Source: JAYVJH01 sp043777595 (GTDB lineage: Bacteria > Bacteroidota > Bacteroidia > Cytophagales > Spirosomataceae). From it: DNA of 44,745 bases. The notes under the pieces were generated by a model. It was not told the origin of the DNA. It saw nothing but the letters and a program-made list of their open reading frames with translations, and did not search any database. The translations under genes and the position numbers were made by a program. This document shows positions 34,015-43,107 of the stretch, piece by piece; positions within the stretch are counted from its first letter, which is position 1, and each line of letters starts with the position of its first letter. The DNA lies in NCBI GenBank assembly GCA_043777595.1, contig JAYWHT010000054.1:1-44745 (forward strand), in the 5' to 3' direction.

Positions 34015-34903
34015 TTTTCTTTGCCGTTATCGGAATACACGTTACGGTGCCACACTCTGCTGGTAGCGGCTTTGGGTCAGAATTGCTGGGTGCTGGCTTA
34101 ATCGTGACACTATTAGCGTTAGCTGCCGATAAGCCCACTGCACACTGGTTTTCTATTTTTGTAATTTTATAAACCATTTCTACCGTTGGCGAGATAGCCA
34201 CCTTGGCAGTTGTCATAGTCATTGTTGCCGATAGTCCCTCAGAAAGTGTTACCGTTACAGGCAAGTCGCCTGCTTGTAAAGTAAGCATTAGTTCAATTGG
34301 CTTGCCCGTTCCTATTGTAGCCGTTAGTGCCACAACGGGCTTAACGGCACACTGGCTTGTTATGTTGGTAAAAGTACCTTTGGTGACTACTGCGGCTATT
34401 CCTGACGACACAATTTTTGTGACCTTAGACGATGGCAGGGTGGACATAAGAGTCAGACTGTAGCATTTATCAATATTGACTGCTGCTACGTCAAACTCAA
34501 GAGCAAACATTTTTATCCATGTAGCACCAACCAGCGTTCCGTCGGTGGCACCCTTGCTGTTTATAATATTAACTGTGAATATCCCCGACGTGCTGTCGGT
34601 TGTCATGCTTATCAGCGAGTCCATTACCTCATACATTCCGCCCGAAAAATTATCTCTTGATTTGAAGCGAGGGTTTTTGAGCTGATTGGTTGCAAACCTT
34701 ACACGAATGTTGGCCCCCTCTAACTTAAAAGCACTGTCGGCATTGACGGCTTTTATTTCTACCGATACTACCACTTTCTTTTTGGCACAATCAAGCGACT
34801 GATGAGCGAGACGTAGGTCATATACTCCCTGTGCAAAGCTGTTATTTGTAGCGAAAAGTACCACTAAAAGCAGACTGGCTACAACGGTTATTACTTTTTT
34901 CAT
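34004..34903 (-). CDS. Secreted protein with cohesin-like beta domain
   Basis: 299 residues with a clear signal peptide (ITVVASLLLVVLFATNNSFA, cleaved before QGVYDLR). The first half (about 25-165) is a beta-rich segment: DLRLAHQSLDCAKKKVVVSV, then FKLEGANIRVRFATNQL and WIKMFALEFDVAAVNI, reminiscent of cohesin-type jelly rolls. The second half is Thr/Val-rich beta sequence with a proline-rich tail (PAPSNSDPKPLPAECG). Six cysteines may form disulfides. It lies 47 bases downstream of the M43 protease on the same strand, so the two are probably one operon. The cohesin resemblance is an impression from the sequence, not a verified hit. Confidence 0.7.
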   Translation of the reverse strand: MKKVITVVASLLLVVLFATNNSFAQGVYDLRLAHQSLDCAKKKVVVSVEIKAVNADSAFKLEGANIRVRFATNQLKNPRFKSRDNFSGGMYEVMDSLISMTTDSTSGIFTVNIINSKGATDGTLVGATWIKMFALEFDVAAVNIDKCYSLTLMSTLPSSKVTKIVSSGIAAVVTKGTFTNITSQCAVKPVVALTATIGTGKPIELMLTLQAGDLPVTVTLSEGLSATMTMTTAKVAISPTVEMVYKITKIENQCAVGLSAANANSVTIKPAPSNSDPKPLPAECGTVTCIPITAKKIKL

Positions 34904-34950
34904 ATTATTTATTTTGATTACTTATTACCCCTTACAAATAGTATGCCAAT

Positions 34951-37884
34951 CTAAAAATCTATCCCCGAGAATTTTCCATTATTTTTTACCCACATCAATT
35001 TATCCACAATATCTACTGCTCCATCTAAGTTCATATCTTCTGCCATGTACTTCAAAAAGACCCCATTGCTTTGCCGCCATTTGTTGTTGTCAGATACATC
35101 GACAACTGGATTGTCAGCTTTGAGACAGTCGCCACCATAAAGCAAATAAATAGTGCCTATTTTTTTTTGTCCATAACCAAAACCACCAAGCGGTATGTAT
35201 GAATTTTGAAGTCGAAAATCATAACTAATCTGATTGCTAACAACACCAACAGGCACATGAGATACCGCCCCAATGTGATTGCGATGGTCGGCAGCTACAT
35301 AATATTGTTGCGATGTGTTTAGTACTGGGCAAGATGCCAATGTTGTTACTGTGCCATTTTTGTTTAGTAAAGCCGTAGTACGGTAAATAGTTGTAGTTTT
35401 GTCGTCTGGATCTGTTCTGAGCGAAAGTAGCACCCAATCTACCACATTTGTATTATATGGTTGCAGTGCAGTTTCTGTCCCCATATAGTACCAAGGTGCT
35501 ATGCGGTAGGGCTGGCCTACTGGTGTATTTGTACCAAATGGATCTGTGACCGTTTGGCCTGGCAAAAGCCCCTGCAAATTTAATTCTGTACTCATCAGGT
35601 TATTGCCAATATAGGGGCCTTCGAGCAGCATTTTTATATTTAGACAGGCCAACGTATTTGGATTGGCTGTAATATTTACTTTGATGTTGGCTCTTATACT
35701 TTGGCAGTTTAGCACTGTCTGAGTAACATAGTAATCGGTTGTACCGACAACAGACGTACTTGGGGTAGGTGCAATGCTACTACCAAAGCCACCCGAAAGC
35801 GCAGTGTACCAGTTCAGCGTACTACCCGAAGCGACAAGGGCGGTTGCAGTTTGGTTTTGGGTATAATTGACGGGTGATATTACAAACGGAGTGGTAGGAA
35901 TAGGATTGACAGAAAAAGTGGGACTAACGGGACTCACTCCATTGGGGCTGGTTGAGATAATTCTGACCCGATAGCCACTACTGGCCAAAGTGTTGGCTGG
36001 AATAGTGGCAGACAGAGGGCTGCTTGTTCCAAATGTAGGAATATTTGTGAAGTTACCCCCAGTGGCATCTGATAGCTGTACTTGGTAGGTAGCCGTGTTG
36101 GTGGTCATATTGCTCGTAAAAGCTACCGAAATAGGCTGCCCCACACAAGCCATAGTTGGCGAGATAGTACCTGCTGATATATTGGCGGTCGTGGCAACAT
36201 TCAAAAAATAATCTTCTACCTCGCCAAATGGTAACTCTCTACAGGGATCAATAACTTGGCCAAATGACCCAAAGCCTGACCTAATTCTCAACCGAAGGCT
36301 ACCTACTGAGGTAGTGCTTGGAACGGTAAACGACCCTGTGGCAGTCGGATTCATACGAGCTGCTGTGGCATCGTCGCTCTGATAAATTATTTCTGAATTA
36401 TCGAAAACACCATTTTTGTTATAATCTATCCAGACCGTAACATGCTGGTCAAAAAACGTTCCTGCACCGCCTCTTGTGGCTCTTGCTGTGAAAGTATAGG
36501 TTTTACCAGCTTCAACGTTATAGGGTGTAGCCGTAAAATTACCAAAATTAGCAGGCGAACAACCAGAAGCGAGGTTAGTAATGATATTGGTTGTGCCTTC
36601 TTTTAGAATAAAATCGTCAATAAACACACCGATACTAGAACAAGAATTGGTGTAAATAGGAACACAATAACTCAAACTGGTTGTAATCTGAAAAACACTG
36701 CTGTATTGTGTCGAAGAATTTGAGGCTTTGACTCTGTAATAGTAGGTTGTAAAAGCCGTTGCCGACTGGTCTGTAAATATGGTTGTGTTGGGTGCCAAGC
36801 CAGCAATAGCAACAAAGCCAGTTGTTGCCGAAGTGGTAGATCGCTCAATGATAAACCCAGTTTCGTTTGAAGAATTGTCATTAAAAGCCAACGACAAACC
36901 TGCATTAGTAATAGTACCCGTCAAACCACTTGGTACGTTTACTCCTATCACTGACGAAGGACAATTAAGGGTGTATTGGCTACTGGGGTCTGTTCTCAAC
37001 AACATACCATCGGCGATACGGGCATATTGACCAGCCGAAAAGCCATTGCCACAAACAACTGGGTAATAGGACATAATATTGCTCAGGCTTGGTGTGTATA
37101 GCTGGTTTTGTGCGTCTCGGGCAATACCTTGATAGTTACAGCCAAGTATTTGGACTGAATCTGCTGACCGTCCATAAGGGTCAGAGGGTGTATCGCACAG
37201 AAAGTCGCCTTTGAGTGTACAGTTGGCATTGGAGGTCGAGAGGCGGGTAACTAATTCTCTGTCTGGTATGCTACCATCGAAACTACTCTGAAAGGTGTGC
37301 AACAAATTAAAATAATGTCCCAGTTCGTGTGGTAATGTTCGGGTGTCAGTTACTGAGTTACTTTGTACAAATACTCGGTTGGTTGAGGTAAACGTACTCG
37401 GGAAGTAAGCATAACCAGAAACAGGAGTACCACCAAAGCTAATACTATTTGTGAAATATACATTTATAGCATTAGTAACATCATTGACCCCACAAAGGGC
37501 AGTCTCTTGACTATTAGTAAAGTCATAATAAAGAGAACTGTTGATATAATTTGGACTACCGCACAAATAAAACTGAATACCAGCGTTGATATACAATGCG
37601 TTTGTTTGTGCAAGTGCTTTGTTTAAATCTGTCAGACTAAGGCCACCTGACCCGTCTGGCTTTCGCAAAATGTGCGCCTTTATGGCTATGTAGGTTGGTG
37701 AGGCAGCTATATTGGCTGTTACAAATTGCTGTTTGAGTTGTAAAATTCGCTGCTCTCGTTGTTTGATAACTGCCTGGCTTTCGTTTATTGCCGGGCACGG
37801 CAAGGTCTGTGCTAATGTTTGCATTACAAACATCGGCACAGACCCAAGCATTAACAAAAGTAAAAAGCGTAAATAAATTATCAT
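34951..37884 (-). CDS. Secreted M43-type zinc metalloprotease with GEVED and dockerin-like regions
   Basis: 977 residues from ATG 37884, which opens a signal peptide (YLRFLLLLMLGSVPMFV); 15 more codons are open upstream but give no better signal. Catalytic domain: zinc motif LPHELGHYFNLLH (His186, Glu187, His190, His196) and Met-turn NIMSYYP, as in pappalysin-type M43 enzymes. It is followed by a fibronectin-like part (AGLAPNTTIFTDQSATAFTT), a GEVED domain (VWIDYNKNGVFDNSEII to FGEVEDYFLNV) and Ig-like repeats. The last 35 residues (MAEDMNLDGAVDIVDKLMWV) contain an EF-hand-like calcium loop as in dockerins, rather than a typical type IX sorting domain. Confidence 0.9.
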   Translation of the reverse strand: MIIYLRFLLLLMLGSVPMFVMQTLAQTLPCPAINESQAVIKQREQRILQLKQQFVTANIAASPTYIAIKAHILRKPDGSGGLSLTDLNKALAQTNALYINAGIQFYLCGSPNYINSSLYYDFTNSQETALCGVNDVTNAINVYFTNSISFGGTPVSGYAYFPSTFTSTNRVFVQSNSVTDTRTLPHELGHYFNLLHTFQSSFDGSIPDRELVTRLSTSNANCTLKGDFLCDTPSDPYGRSADSVQILGCNYQGIARDAQNQLYTPSLSNIMSYYPVVCGNGFSAGQYARIADGMLLRTDPSSQYTLNCPSSVIGVNVPSGLTGTITNAGLSLAFNDNSSNETGFIIERSTTSATTGFVAIAGLAPNTTIFTDQSATAFTTYYYRVKASNSSTQYSSVFQITTSLSYCVPIYTNSCSSIGVFIDDFILKEGTTNIITNLASGCSPANFGNFTATPYNVEAGKTYTFTARATRGGAGTFFDQHVTVWIDYNKNGVFDNSEIIYQSDDATAARMNPTATGSFTVPSTTSVGSLRLRIRSGFGSFGQVIDPCRELPFGEVEDYFLNVATTANISAGTISPTMACVGQPISVAFTSNMTTNTATYQVQLSDATGGNFTNIPTFGTSSPLSATIPANTLASSGYRVRIISTSPNGVSPVSPTFSVNPIPTTPFVISPVNYTQNQTATALVASGSTLNWYTALSGGFGSSIAPTPSTSVVGTTDYYVTQTVLNCQSIRANIKVNITANPNTLACLNIKMLLEGPYIGNNLMSTELNLQGLLPGQTVTDPFGTNTPVGQPYRIAPWYYMGTETALQPYNTNVVDWVLLSLRTDPDDKTTTIYRTTALLNKNGTVTTLASCPVLNTSQQYYVAADHRNHIGAVSHVPVGVVSNQISYDFRLQNSYIPLGGFGYGQKKIGTIYLLYGGDCLKADNPVVDVSDNNKWRQSNGVFLKYMAEDMNLDGAVDIVDKLMWVKNNGKFSGIDF

Positions 37885-38085
37885 AGAACCCGATGCCAAA
37901 ATAGTTTTTAATACATTACATTCTCGCAACCATTTCGATACGTGAGTATTCTGATGATTGCGGAGAACTAACTTGTGAGAAAACCAATAAATTTTGGGAA
38001 AGGGAAATACACGATCTGTGTAGCAATTTTCATGCCATACAAATATTCAAAAAACGTAGTAAGTCGTAAAAAAAGTAGGTTTTCC

Positions 38086-39750
38086 TTACCAGAAATACCA
38101 ATAAATACCAACTAAGCAAAGTAAAATTGTAGCTGCACCAAAGGCAAAGCCTGCGTCAAGTTTAAACATTTTGGTATCTATTTCTAAGCCTTTCTTTTCG
38201 TCGGGCAATACAAAACCCAGAATGACCATACCCAAAACACAAAGCAGAAAGACGATGCCCATACGGTCGAGGAAAGGAATGACCGACCAGTCGATAGCCA
38301 AAAATGGAAGCTGGATGTTGTTGTGCATAAAAAGAGCCATCAAAAAACCGCCCACAATGGCCCAGAGTGCGCCCGCAGAGTTGGTACGTTTCCAGAAAAA
38401 ACCCATAATAAAAGAAGCAAAAATACCTGGCGAGAGCAAGCCCGTCATTTCTTGAATAAACTGAAAACCACCTTCTTTGTCTATACCCATAAAAGGCGAA
38501 ATGACAATGGCCAAAATCATAGCAACCACAACCACAATACGACCAACCCAGACGAGTTGTTGCTCAGATTGGTTTTGGCCGAAGAACTTTTTGTAAATAT
38601 CTAACGTAAAAATCGTAGAAATACTGTTGGCCTTGCCAGCCAGTGATGCCACAATGGCCGCCGTCAGGGCTGCAAACGAAAGCCCTTTGAGACCCACTGG
38701 CAATAGATTTAGAAGTACTGGGTAGGCTTTGTCTTGCAAAATAAACCCTTTGTCGTTGAGCATTTCGGCATGAAATAGCCCTTTTTGATAGAGCGTGTAA
38801 GCAGCAATACCGGGCAAGGTAACGATAATGGGCATGAGTAATTTTAAGAAAGCGGCAAATAATATACCTCGGCGAGCCGTTTTGAGGTCTGCACCCAACG
38901 CCCGCTGTGTAATGTACTGGTTACAGCCCCAATAGTTGAGGTTTACTATCCACATCGCTCCAATCAACACCGTTAGGCCGGGTAATGCCATGTAGGTATC
39001 TTTTGTAGCACCCTTGCCGTCGATGTATGTTAATTGATTGGGTTTGAACATCATGTGGAAATGGTCGGCAGATTTGTCCATCATCAAACTCAGGCCATTC
39101 ATCAAGCCACCCGAGCCATCATAAGCCGTCGAAACCAGTGTAACAGCCAAATAAGTCGTAGCCAAACCACCCACAATCAAAAACACAACCTGAATGACAT
39201 CGGTATAACCAATGACTTTCATACCGCCAAGGGTAATAATAATAGCAAAAACAGCCAACCCAACCATGCAGGCATAAAAGTCCAGCCCCGAAATACCCGA
39301 AACGGCCAATGCACCCAAATATAAAATTGAAGTAAGATTGACCAAAATATACAACCCTAACCAGAAAATAGCCATAATCGTCGAAACCGTGCCATTATAG
39401 CGTTGGTTCAAGAATTGAGGCATTGTAAAAATTTTGTTTTTGAGATAAATGGGCATAAAAAACGTGGCCACAACGAGCAGCGTAGCGGCGGCCATCCATT
39501 CGTAAGTCGAAATACCTATTCCCATCGAAAAGCCGTTGCCGGCCATACCAATAAACTGTTCTGCCGAAATATTAGAAGCAATAAGCGATGCACCTATAGC
39601 CCACCAAGTGAGCGACCCTTCGGCCAAAAAGAAATCTTTGGTATTGGCTGCCTCTGATTTTTTTTGGTTATAAATCCAATAACCATAACTCGCCACAACG
39701 ACGAAATAAAACAAGAAAACGAGGTAGTCGAGGGTTTGGAGTTGTTGCAT
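38086..39750 (-). CDS. Sodium:solute symporter, SGLT type
   Basis: Sodium-coupled uptake of a sugar or similar solute. 554 residues with about 14 membrane helices. Characteristic segments include DFFLAEGSLTWWAIGASLIA and SNISAEQFIGMAGNGF (first inverted-repeat helix with the sugar/sodium contacts), ITLGGMKVIGYTDVIQVVF, WIVNLNYWGCNQYITQRALG and AALTAAIVASLAGKANSIST (sodium-site helix). These match vSGLT-like transporters. No sugar-catabolism genes are adjacent. The 447 bases upstream are non-coding. Confidence 0.94.
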   Translation of the reverse strand: MQQLQTLDYLVFLFYFVVVASYGYWIYNQKKSEAANTKDFFLAEGSLTWWAIGASLIASNISAEQFIGMAGNGFSMGIGISTYEWMAAATLLVVATFFMPIYLKNKIFTMPQFLNQRYNGTVSTIMAIFWLGLYILVNLTSILYLGALAVSGISGLDFYACMVGLAVFAIIITLGGMKVIGYTDVIQVVFLIVGGLATTYLAVTLVSTAYDGSGGLMNGLSLMMDKSADHFHMMFKPNQLTYIDGKGATKDTYMALPGLTVLIGAMWIVNLNYWGCNQYITQRALGADLKTARRGILFAAFLKLLMPIIVTLPGIAAYTLYQKGLFHAEMLNDKGFILQDKAYPVLLNLLPVGLKGLSFAALTAAIVASLAGKANSISTIFTLDIYKKFFGQNQSEQQLVWVGRIVVVVAMILAIVISPFMGIDKEGGFQFIQEMTGLLSPGIFASFIMGFFWKRTNSAGALWAIVGGFLMALFMHNNIQLPFLAIDWSVIPFLDRMGIVFLLCVLGMVILGFVLPDEKKGLEIDTKMFKLDAGFAFGAATILLCLVGIYWYFW

Positions 39751-40197
39751 GATGTAGGTCTGAAATAGTTGGTTTGGATTAGAATTACTGGCAATTTAGG
39801 GATTATTCAAATAAATACCAGTCTTTTTGTAATTTTGGGGGTCGCAAAAAAATAAATGCTTCTAAATTTGGAAGTCCCATTTTTTAACACCAAATTTGTC
39901 ATTCATATTGAATTAATCAATAATGATTCTCATGTTGTTGCCATTAAGACACGGCTTATCCAGTAATTAAGCAGAAGGTGTTCTATTATAATAAAAATCT
40001 AAGTTACTCGTTTTTACTATTTCATTAATTAACTGTAACGCAAGTGACGTGTCACAGACAGTTTTAGTAAGTAAACTACCATTCTAACTTTTGAATGTAA
40101 TCGCTGGCTTTTACAACAAACCCTTAACATACCCACAAACCTATCATACCATTTTTGGCATGAAGTTTGTTGGATTTATATAAAAATTTGAACCATT
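39751..40197. other. 447-base non-coding stretch, entry to the AT-rich cassette
   Basis: I find no gene. It holds an inverted repeat AAATTTGG (39864-39871) / CCAAATTT (39890-39897) in the region upstream of the symporter gene, which might be an operator, and an AT-rich near-palindrome TTGAATTAATCAATAATGATTC at about 39908-39929. Composition becomes more AT-rich towards 40198. Confidence 0.35.
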
Positions 40198-40416
40198 ATG
40201 CAGGAGAAAAATTATAATTATATTGATGCCGTTGTCGAAAGACTGAAAAACGGTAAATATACAGACGCAAGTAATCCGTATGGATTTAAAGCGAAAGATA
40301 TAAATATGTATAGTATTGAACAAAGTATTCAAAAAAGACTTGACGAAGTGAATTATATTGATAGCTGCAAGCAAGTCAATCCCGAAGTATTAGCTGGCTT
40401 TTGCTGCACATTGTAA
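40198..40416 (+). CDS. Small hypothetical protein with C-terminal CC
   Basis: 72 residues, charged and polar: MQEKNYNYIDAVVERLKNGK, then YTDASNPYGFKAKDINMYS and QKRLDEVNYIDSCKQVNPEV, ending LAGFCCTL. No signal or membrane segment. It is closed by a strong terminator (40438-40470) just before the peptidase gene, so it is a separate transcript. Three cysteines near the end and its position next to a cysteine peptidase are suggestive but prove nothing. Unrecognised family. Confidence 0.55.
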   Translation: MQEKNYNYIDAVVERLKNGKYTDASNPYGFKAKDINMYSIEQSIQKRLDEVNYIDSCKQVNPEVLAGFCCTL

Positions 40417-40437
40417 AAACCTATTGAAATACGCAAT

Positions 40438-40470
40438 AAAAAGGAGAGCCATTAATGGCTCTCCTTTTTT
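40438..40470 (+). terminator. Rho-independent terminator after the small gene
   Basis: AAAAAGGAGAGCCATT and AATGGCTCTCCTTTTT form a perfect 16-base palindrome followed by T and A. It ends the small gene's transcript and, through the A run, may act on both strands. Confidence 0.9.
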
Positions 40471-40493
40471 ATACCTAAAACCACCTTTTTATA

Positions 40494-41825
40494 ATGATAC
40501 TCCCAAAAGTTGAAATAGTACCTGTAACCCAGTCGGATACTAAAAAAGAGAGAAAAAAATATTTTTTACAGGCTATTTCATCAGCGATGTCTTTTTGTTT
40601 TCCAAAAAATGAAAAAATAGATGAAAAGACAAATTGGCTGCCAATGTATGGTATTCCATCAAAAAAAGGAAACGGTGAATATAATGAACCACCCATATAT
40701 GATAAATACCATATAGATTATCTTTCTGACTATTTTTCGGACGATGAAAATTGTGCCGTTTTAACTATGATAGTTGAACAAGAGTATTTCTCGCCCACTT
40801 TTTTTAATGATTATAAAAATTTCTACTCCTCAATTTTTACAAGACATGACCGCACCTGTAGTCGCATACATTTTTTGGGCTGCGAATTTAGTAATGCCGA
40901 CCTACGAGAGTTTTTAAATATAGGTCAAAATGATAGCCTAAGTCTTAGTATTTTACAAGATAAATACCTTGGATTCTTAGTGCTACGCCCTCTTCCAGAG
41001 CAAATTATAGGGCCGACATTATTAAAACTCTACCCCAAAGAATCAAAAGATGGCAAATATTTAAGAACGTTTCATGCAGCACGAGAGTACAGCGTTAATT
41101 TATTCGGTATAAATATTCCTGTTAATTCCTTGATTTTTACAAGTCAAGATAAAATAGTAGGTGCGTGTGCAAGTTATGCACTTTGGATGGCGTTTCACAA
41201 AACATCAGAATTATTTAAAACCCAATTGCCTACCCCCAGCGAAATAACTCGAAAAGCAGGAAAATCAACTAAAACACACCATAAAACATTTCCCAATAAA
41301 GGCTTAGATGCCATTCAGATAGGAACTGCAATAGAATCTATTGGTTTAGAACCCGAATACCGCGCGCCAGAAAAGGGTGTACTGCAACTTTACTACCACA
41401 AAATAGATAGAAAGTTTTTTAATCTTGCCCAAAGAAAGAGAAACTATGAAGCAGAAGCAAGTAAATTTGACGCAAATAATTGGTTGACGGTTTTAGATAT
41501 TATCTCGGTAAAGGCTTATATTTATGCTTACAGTAAAGCTGGCATTCCTGTACTTTTAGGTATTCGCTTTAGCGATAGCGACCTACATCTCATTGCCATT
41601 TCTGGCTATAAAGAGTTATCAGCTATTTCGCCTCTACCCAACGATACTGCCCATTCAGAAAGTCTATCTTTGACCTCTAACAGAATTACTAATTTTTATT
41701 GCCACGACGATAATGTTGGTGCTTTTAGTCGTCTATCTTTTTGTGACGATATCGCAAAAATAGGTAGTGAAGGTTATGATTATGGTAAGTTAATAACGGG
41801 CTGGAGCAACCCTAAAAACGAATAG
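40494..41825 (+). CDS. Papain/C39-like cysteine peptidase, N-terminal and catalytic part (ends at in-frame TAG)
   Basis: 443 residues before an amber stop. The N-terminal half (1-210) includes FLGCEFSNADLREFLNIG and YLGFLVLRPLPEQIIGPTLL, shared with a family of large unnamed bacterial proteins. The peptidase part has the nucleophile in QDKIVGACASYALWMAFHK (Cys225), TPSEITRKAGK, GLDAIQIGTAIESIGLEPEY, the catalytic His in SDSDLHLIAISGY (His365) and the family motif NFYCHDDNVGAFSRLSF (404-406 HDD). The open frame continues past the TAG at 41823-41825 for another 204 codons. As shown it would keep the catalytic core but lose the C-terminal domain. AT-rich codon use differs from the housekeeping genes and suggests transfer. 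Confidence 0.8.
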   Translation: MILPKVEIVPVTQSDTKKERKKYFLQAISSAMSFCFPKNEKIDEKTNWLPMYGIPSKKGNGEYNEPPIYDKYHIDYLSDYFSDDENCAVLTMIVEQEYFSPTFFNDYKNFYSSIFTRHDRTCSRIHFLGCEFSNADLREFLNIGQNDSLSLSILQDKYLGFLVLRPLPEQIIGPTLLKLYPKESKDGKYLRTFHAAREYSVNLFGINIPVNSLIFTSQDKIVGACASYALWMAFHKTSELFKTQLPTPSEITRKAGKSTKTHHKTFPNKGLDAIQIGTAIESIGLEPEYRAPEKGVLQLYYHKIDRKFFNLAQRKRNYEAEASKFDANNWLTVLDIISVKAYIYAYSKAGIPVLLGIRFSDSDLHLIAISGYKELSAISPLPNDTAHSESLSLTSNRITNFYCHDDNVGAFSRLSFCDDIAKIGSEGYDYGKLITGWSNPKNE

Positions 41826-42440
41826 TCAGATACTATCGAAGATGATAAAGGCATACATAGGCGAACAGCAAAGCTTGATTTCCTGTGTACACCAATTGAA
41901 TCTTCTATTCATATAACTGTGGAAGATATCATAGCAAAAATACACTGGATTGATAAATCATTTGATTTGATAGATGAACAAATTGAAAAGGATAGCTCAA
42001 CGGACAGTATTGATTTAGGACGCTTGGAGTGGGATATATACCTACAGCCAAACAAAGAGTATAAAAATGAAGTAGTTTTGTCAAAAGACTATAACGATGA
42101 TTTTAGGCTTTCTAAATGGGATTTACTAACCACTAACCTGCCAAAGTTTATATGGATTGCGAAAGGGTATCATGTCAAAGATGAAAAAAAACATCTACTA
42201 ATTGAATTGATTTTCGACTCAACCGAAACATCTAAATCGTATTCGTGTCTTATTTTTAATTACTCAAAAAAAATTCTTGAAATTCTAAATGTATCCTCTC
42301 AGTTATTAGCAAAAAAGTGTGCCGGCGATTCAATCGGTATATTCTTGCAAAAGATAGACATTTTCTTTTCCAACGTGTTAAGAAAAGACGATGTAGAGAA
42401 ATTTATAGAAGAAATAAGTGATTTTAAACAAATAACATAA
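41826..42440 (+). pseudogene. C-terminal part of the cysteine peptidase, beyond the in-frame stop
   Basis: The same frame continues directly after the TAG: SDTIEDDKGIHRRTAKLDFL, then CTPIESSIHITVEDIIAKIH, then LIDEQIEKDSSTDSIDLGRL and KWDLLTTNLPKFIWIAKGYH, to a TAA at 42440. A GTG at 41919 could be taken as the start of an independent 173-residue gene, but the 31 codons before it are open and fit the peptidase family, whose members I recall as about 600-700 residues. The region is beta/alpha and cytoplasmic, without catalytic motifs. The next gene starts 1 base after its stop, showing the original operon layout. Confidence 0.7.
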
Positions 42441-42441
42441 A

Positions 42442-43107
42442 ATGGACAAAGATAGTATCGAAGAAATATTGAAATGGGCTTACAAAAAATATGATGAAGA
42501 AGCCGTTTTGAGAACAAATATACGGACTAAAACAGGTGTGCTAATAGTTGTGATAGTTACATTACTTTCTGCTTTCTCAAAAGGATTTTATGAAGTTATG
42601 CTAACCAATCGTATATTTACTATAGTAACTGCCATTGGGCTAATATGTCTATTTATTGCTCTTGGTTTTGCGATAAAGATTTATTTTGCCTCTAAATATG
42701 GTGGAACAATGATGGATAAGTTAGATAATCCAAGTGTCATAGAAACACTAAACAAATGGAAAGAAAAATCCCCAGAAGTTGTCAAAAATCATATTTTAGA
42801 GGACATAATAGGCGCAAACAAAAAAAATAGAAAAACAAATTCCGAAAAAGAAGAAGAGTTTAAAATTGGTGTTTATTTTTTTTGCATAGGCTTTATGTTA
42901 GTCGTGTGTTTAACTATCTTCGGTAGCTACTCAAAAGCAAAAAAAGAGGTCAATCATTTTACTAATTCTACAAAGTGTCGAAAAATTAGCCTTGATAGTA
43001 GCAAAAATAAGTATGCTCTTCCACTGAAATGCGACAAATCAACAGTATCAGATAGCTCAAAAACAAATAATGTACTGAAAGAAAAAATTAAGAATGGGAA
43101 AAACTAA
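42442..43107 (+). CDS. Three-helix membrane protein, candidate effector
   Basis: 221 residues: an N-terminal cytoplasmic helix (SIEEILKWAYKKYDEEAVLR), a membrane hairpin (TGVLIVVIVTLLSAFSKG, about 31-48; IVTAIGLICLFIALGFAIKI, about 61-80), a cytoplasmic charged stretch, a third helix (KIGVYFFCIGFMLVVCLTIF, about 141-160) and a Lys/Ser-rich tail. The layout (soluble helix, two helices close together, later third) recalls SLATT/Pycsar-type membrane effectors of defence systems, but no diagnostic motif is seen. It starts 1 base after the peptidase frame ends and overlaps the next gene by 14 bases. Confidence 0.75.
   Translation: MDKDSIEEILKWAYKKYDEEAVLRTNIRTKTGVLIVVIVTLLSAFSKGFYEVMLTNRIFTIVTAIGLICLFIALGFAIKIYFASKYGGTMMDKLDNPSVIETLNKWKEKSPEVVKNHILEDIIGANKKNRKTNSEKEEEFKIGVYFFCIGFMLVVCLTIFGSYSKAKKEVNHFTNSTKCRKISLDSSKNKYALPLKCDKSTVSDSSKTNNVLKEKIKNGKN

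Noticed and set aside
41919..42440. Independent 173-residue gene starting with GTG
   Set aside because: The frame is continuous with the peptidase gene through the codons before the GTG, separated only by TAG; no promoter or convincing start is seen at the GTG. A separate start remains possible but is less likely.
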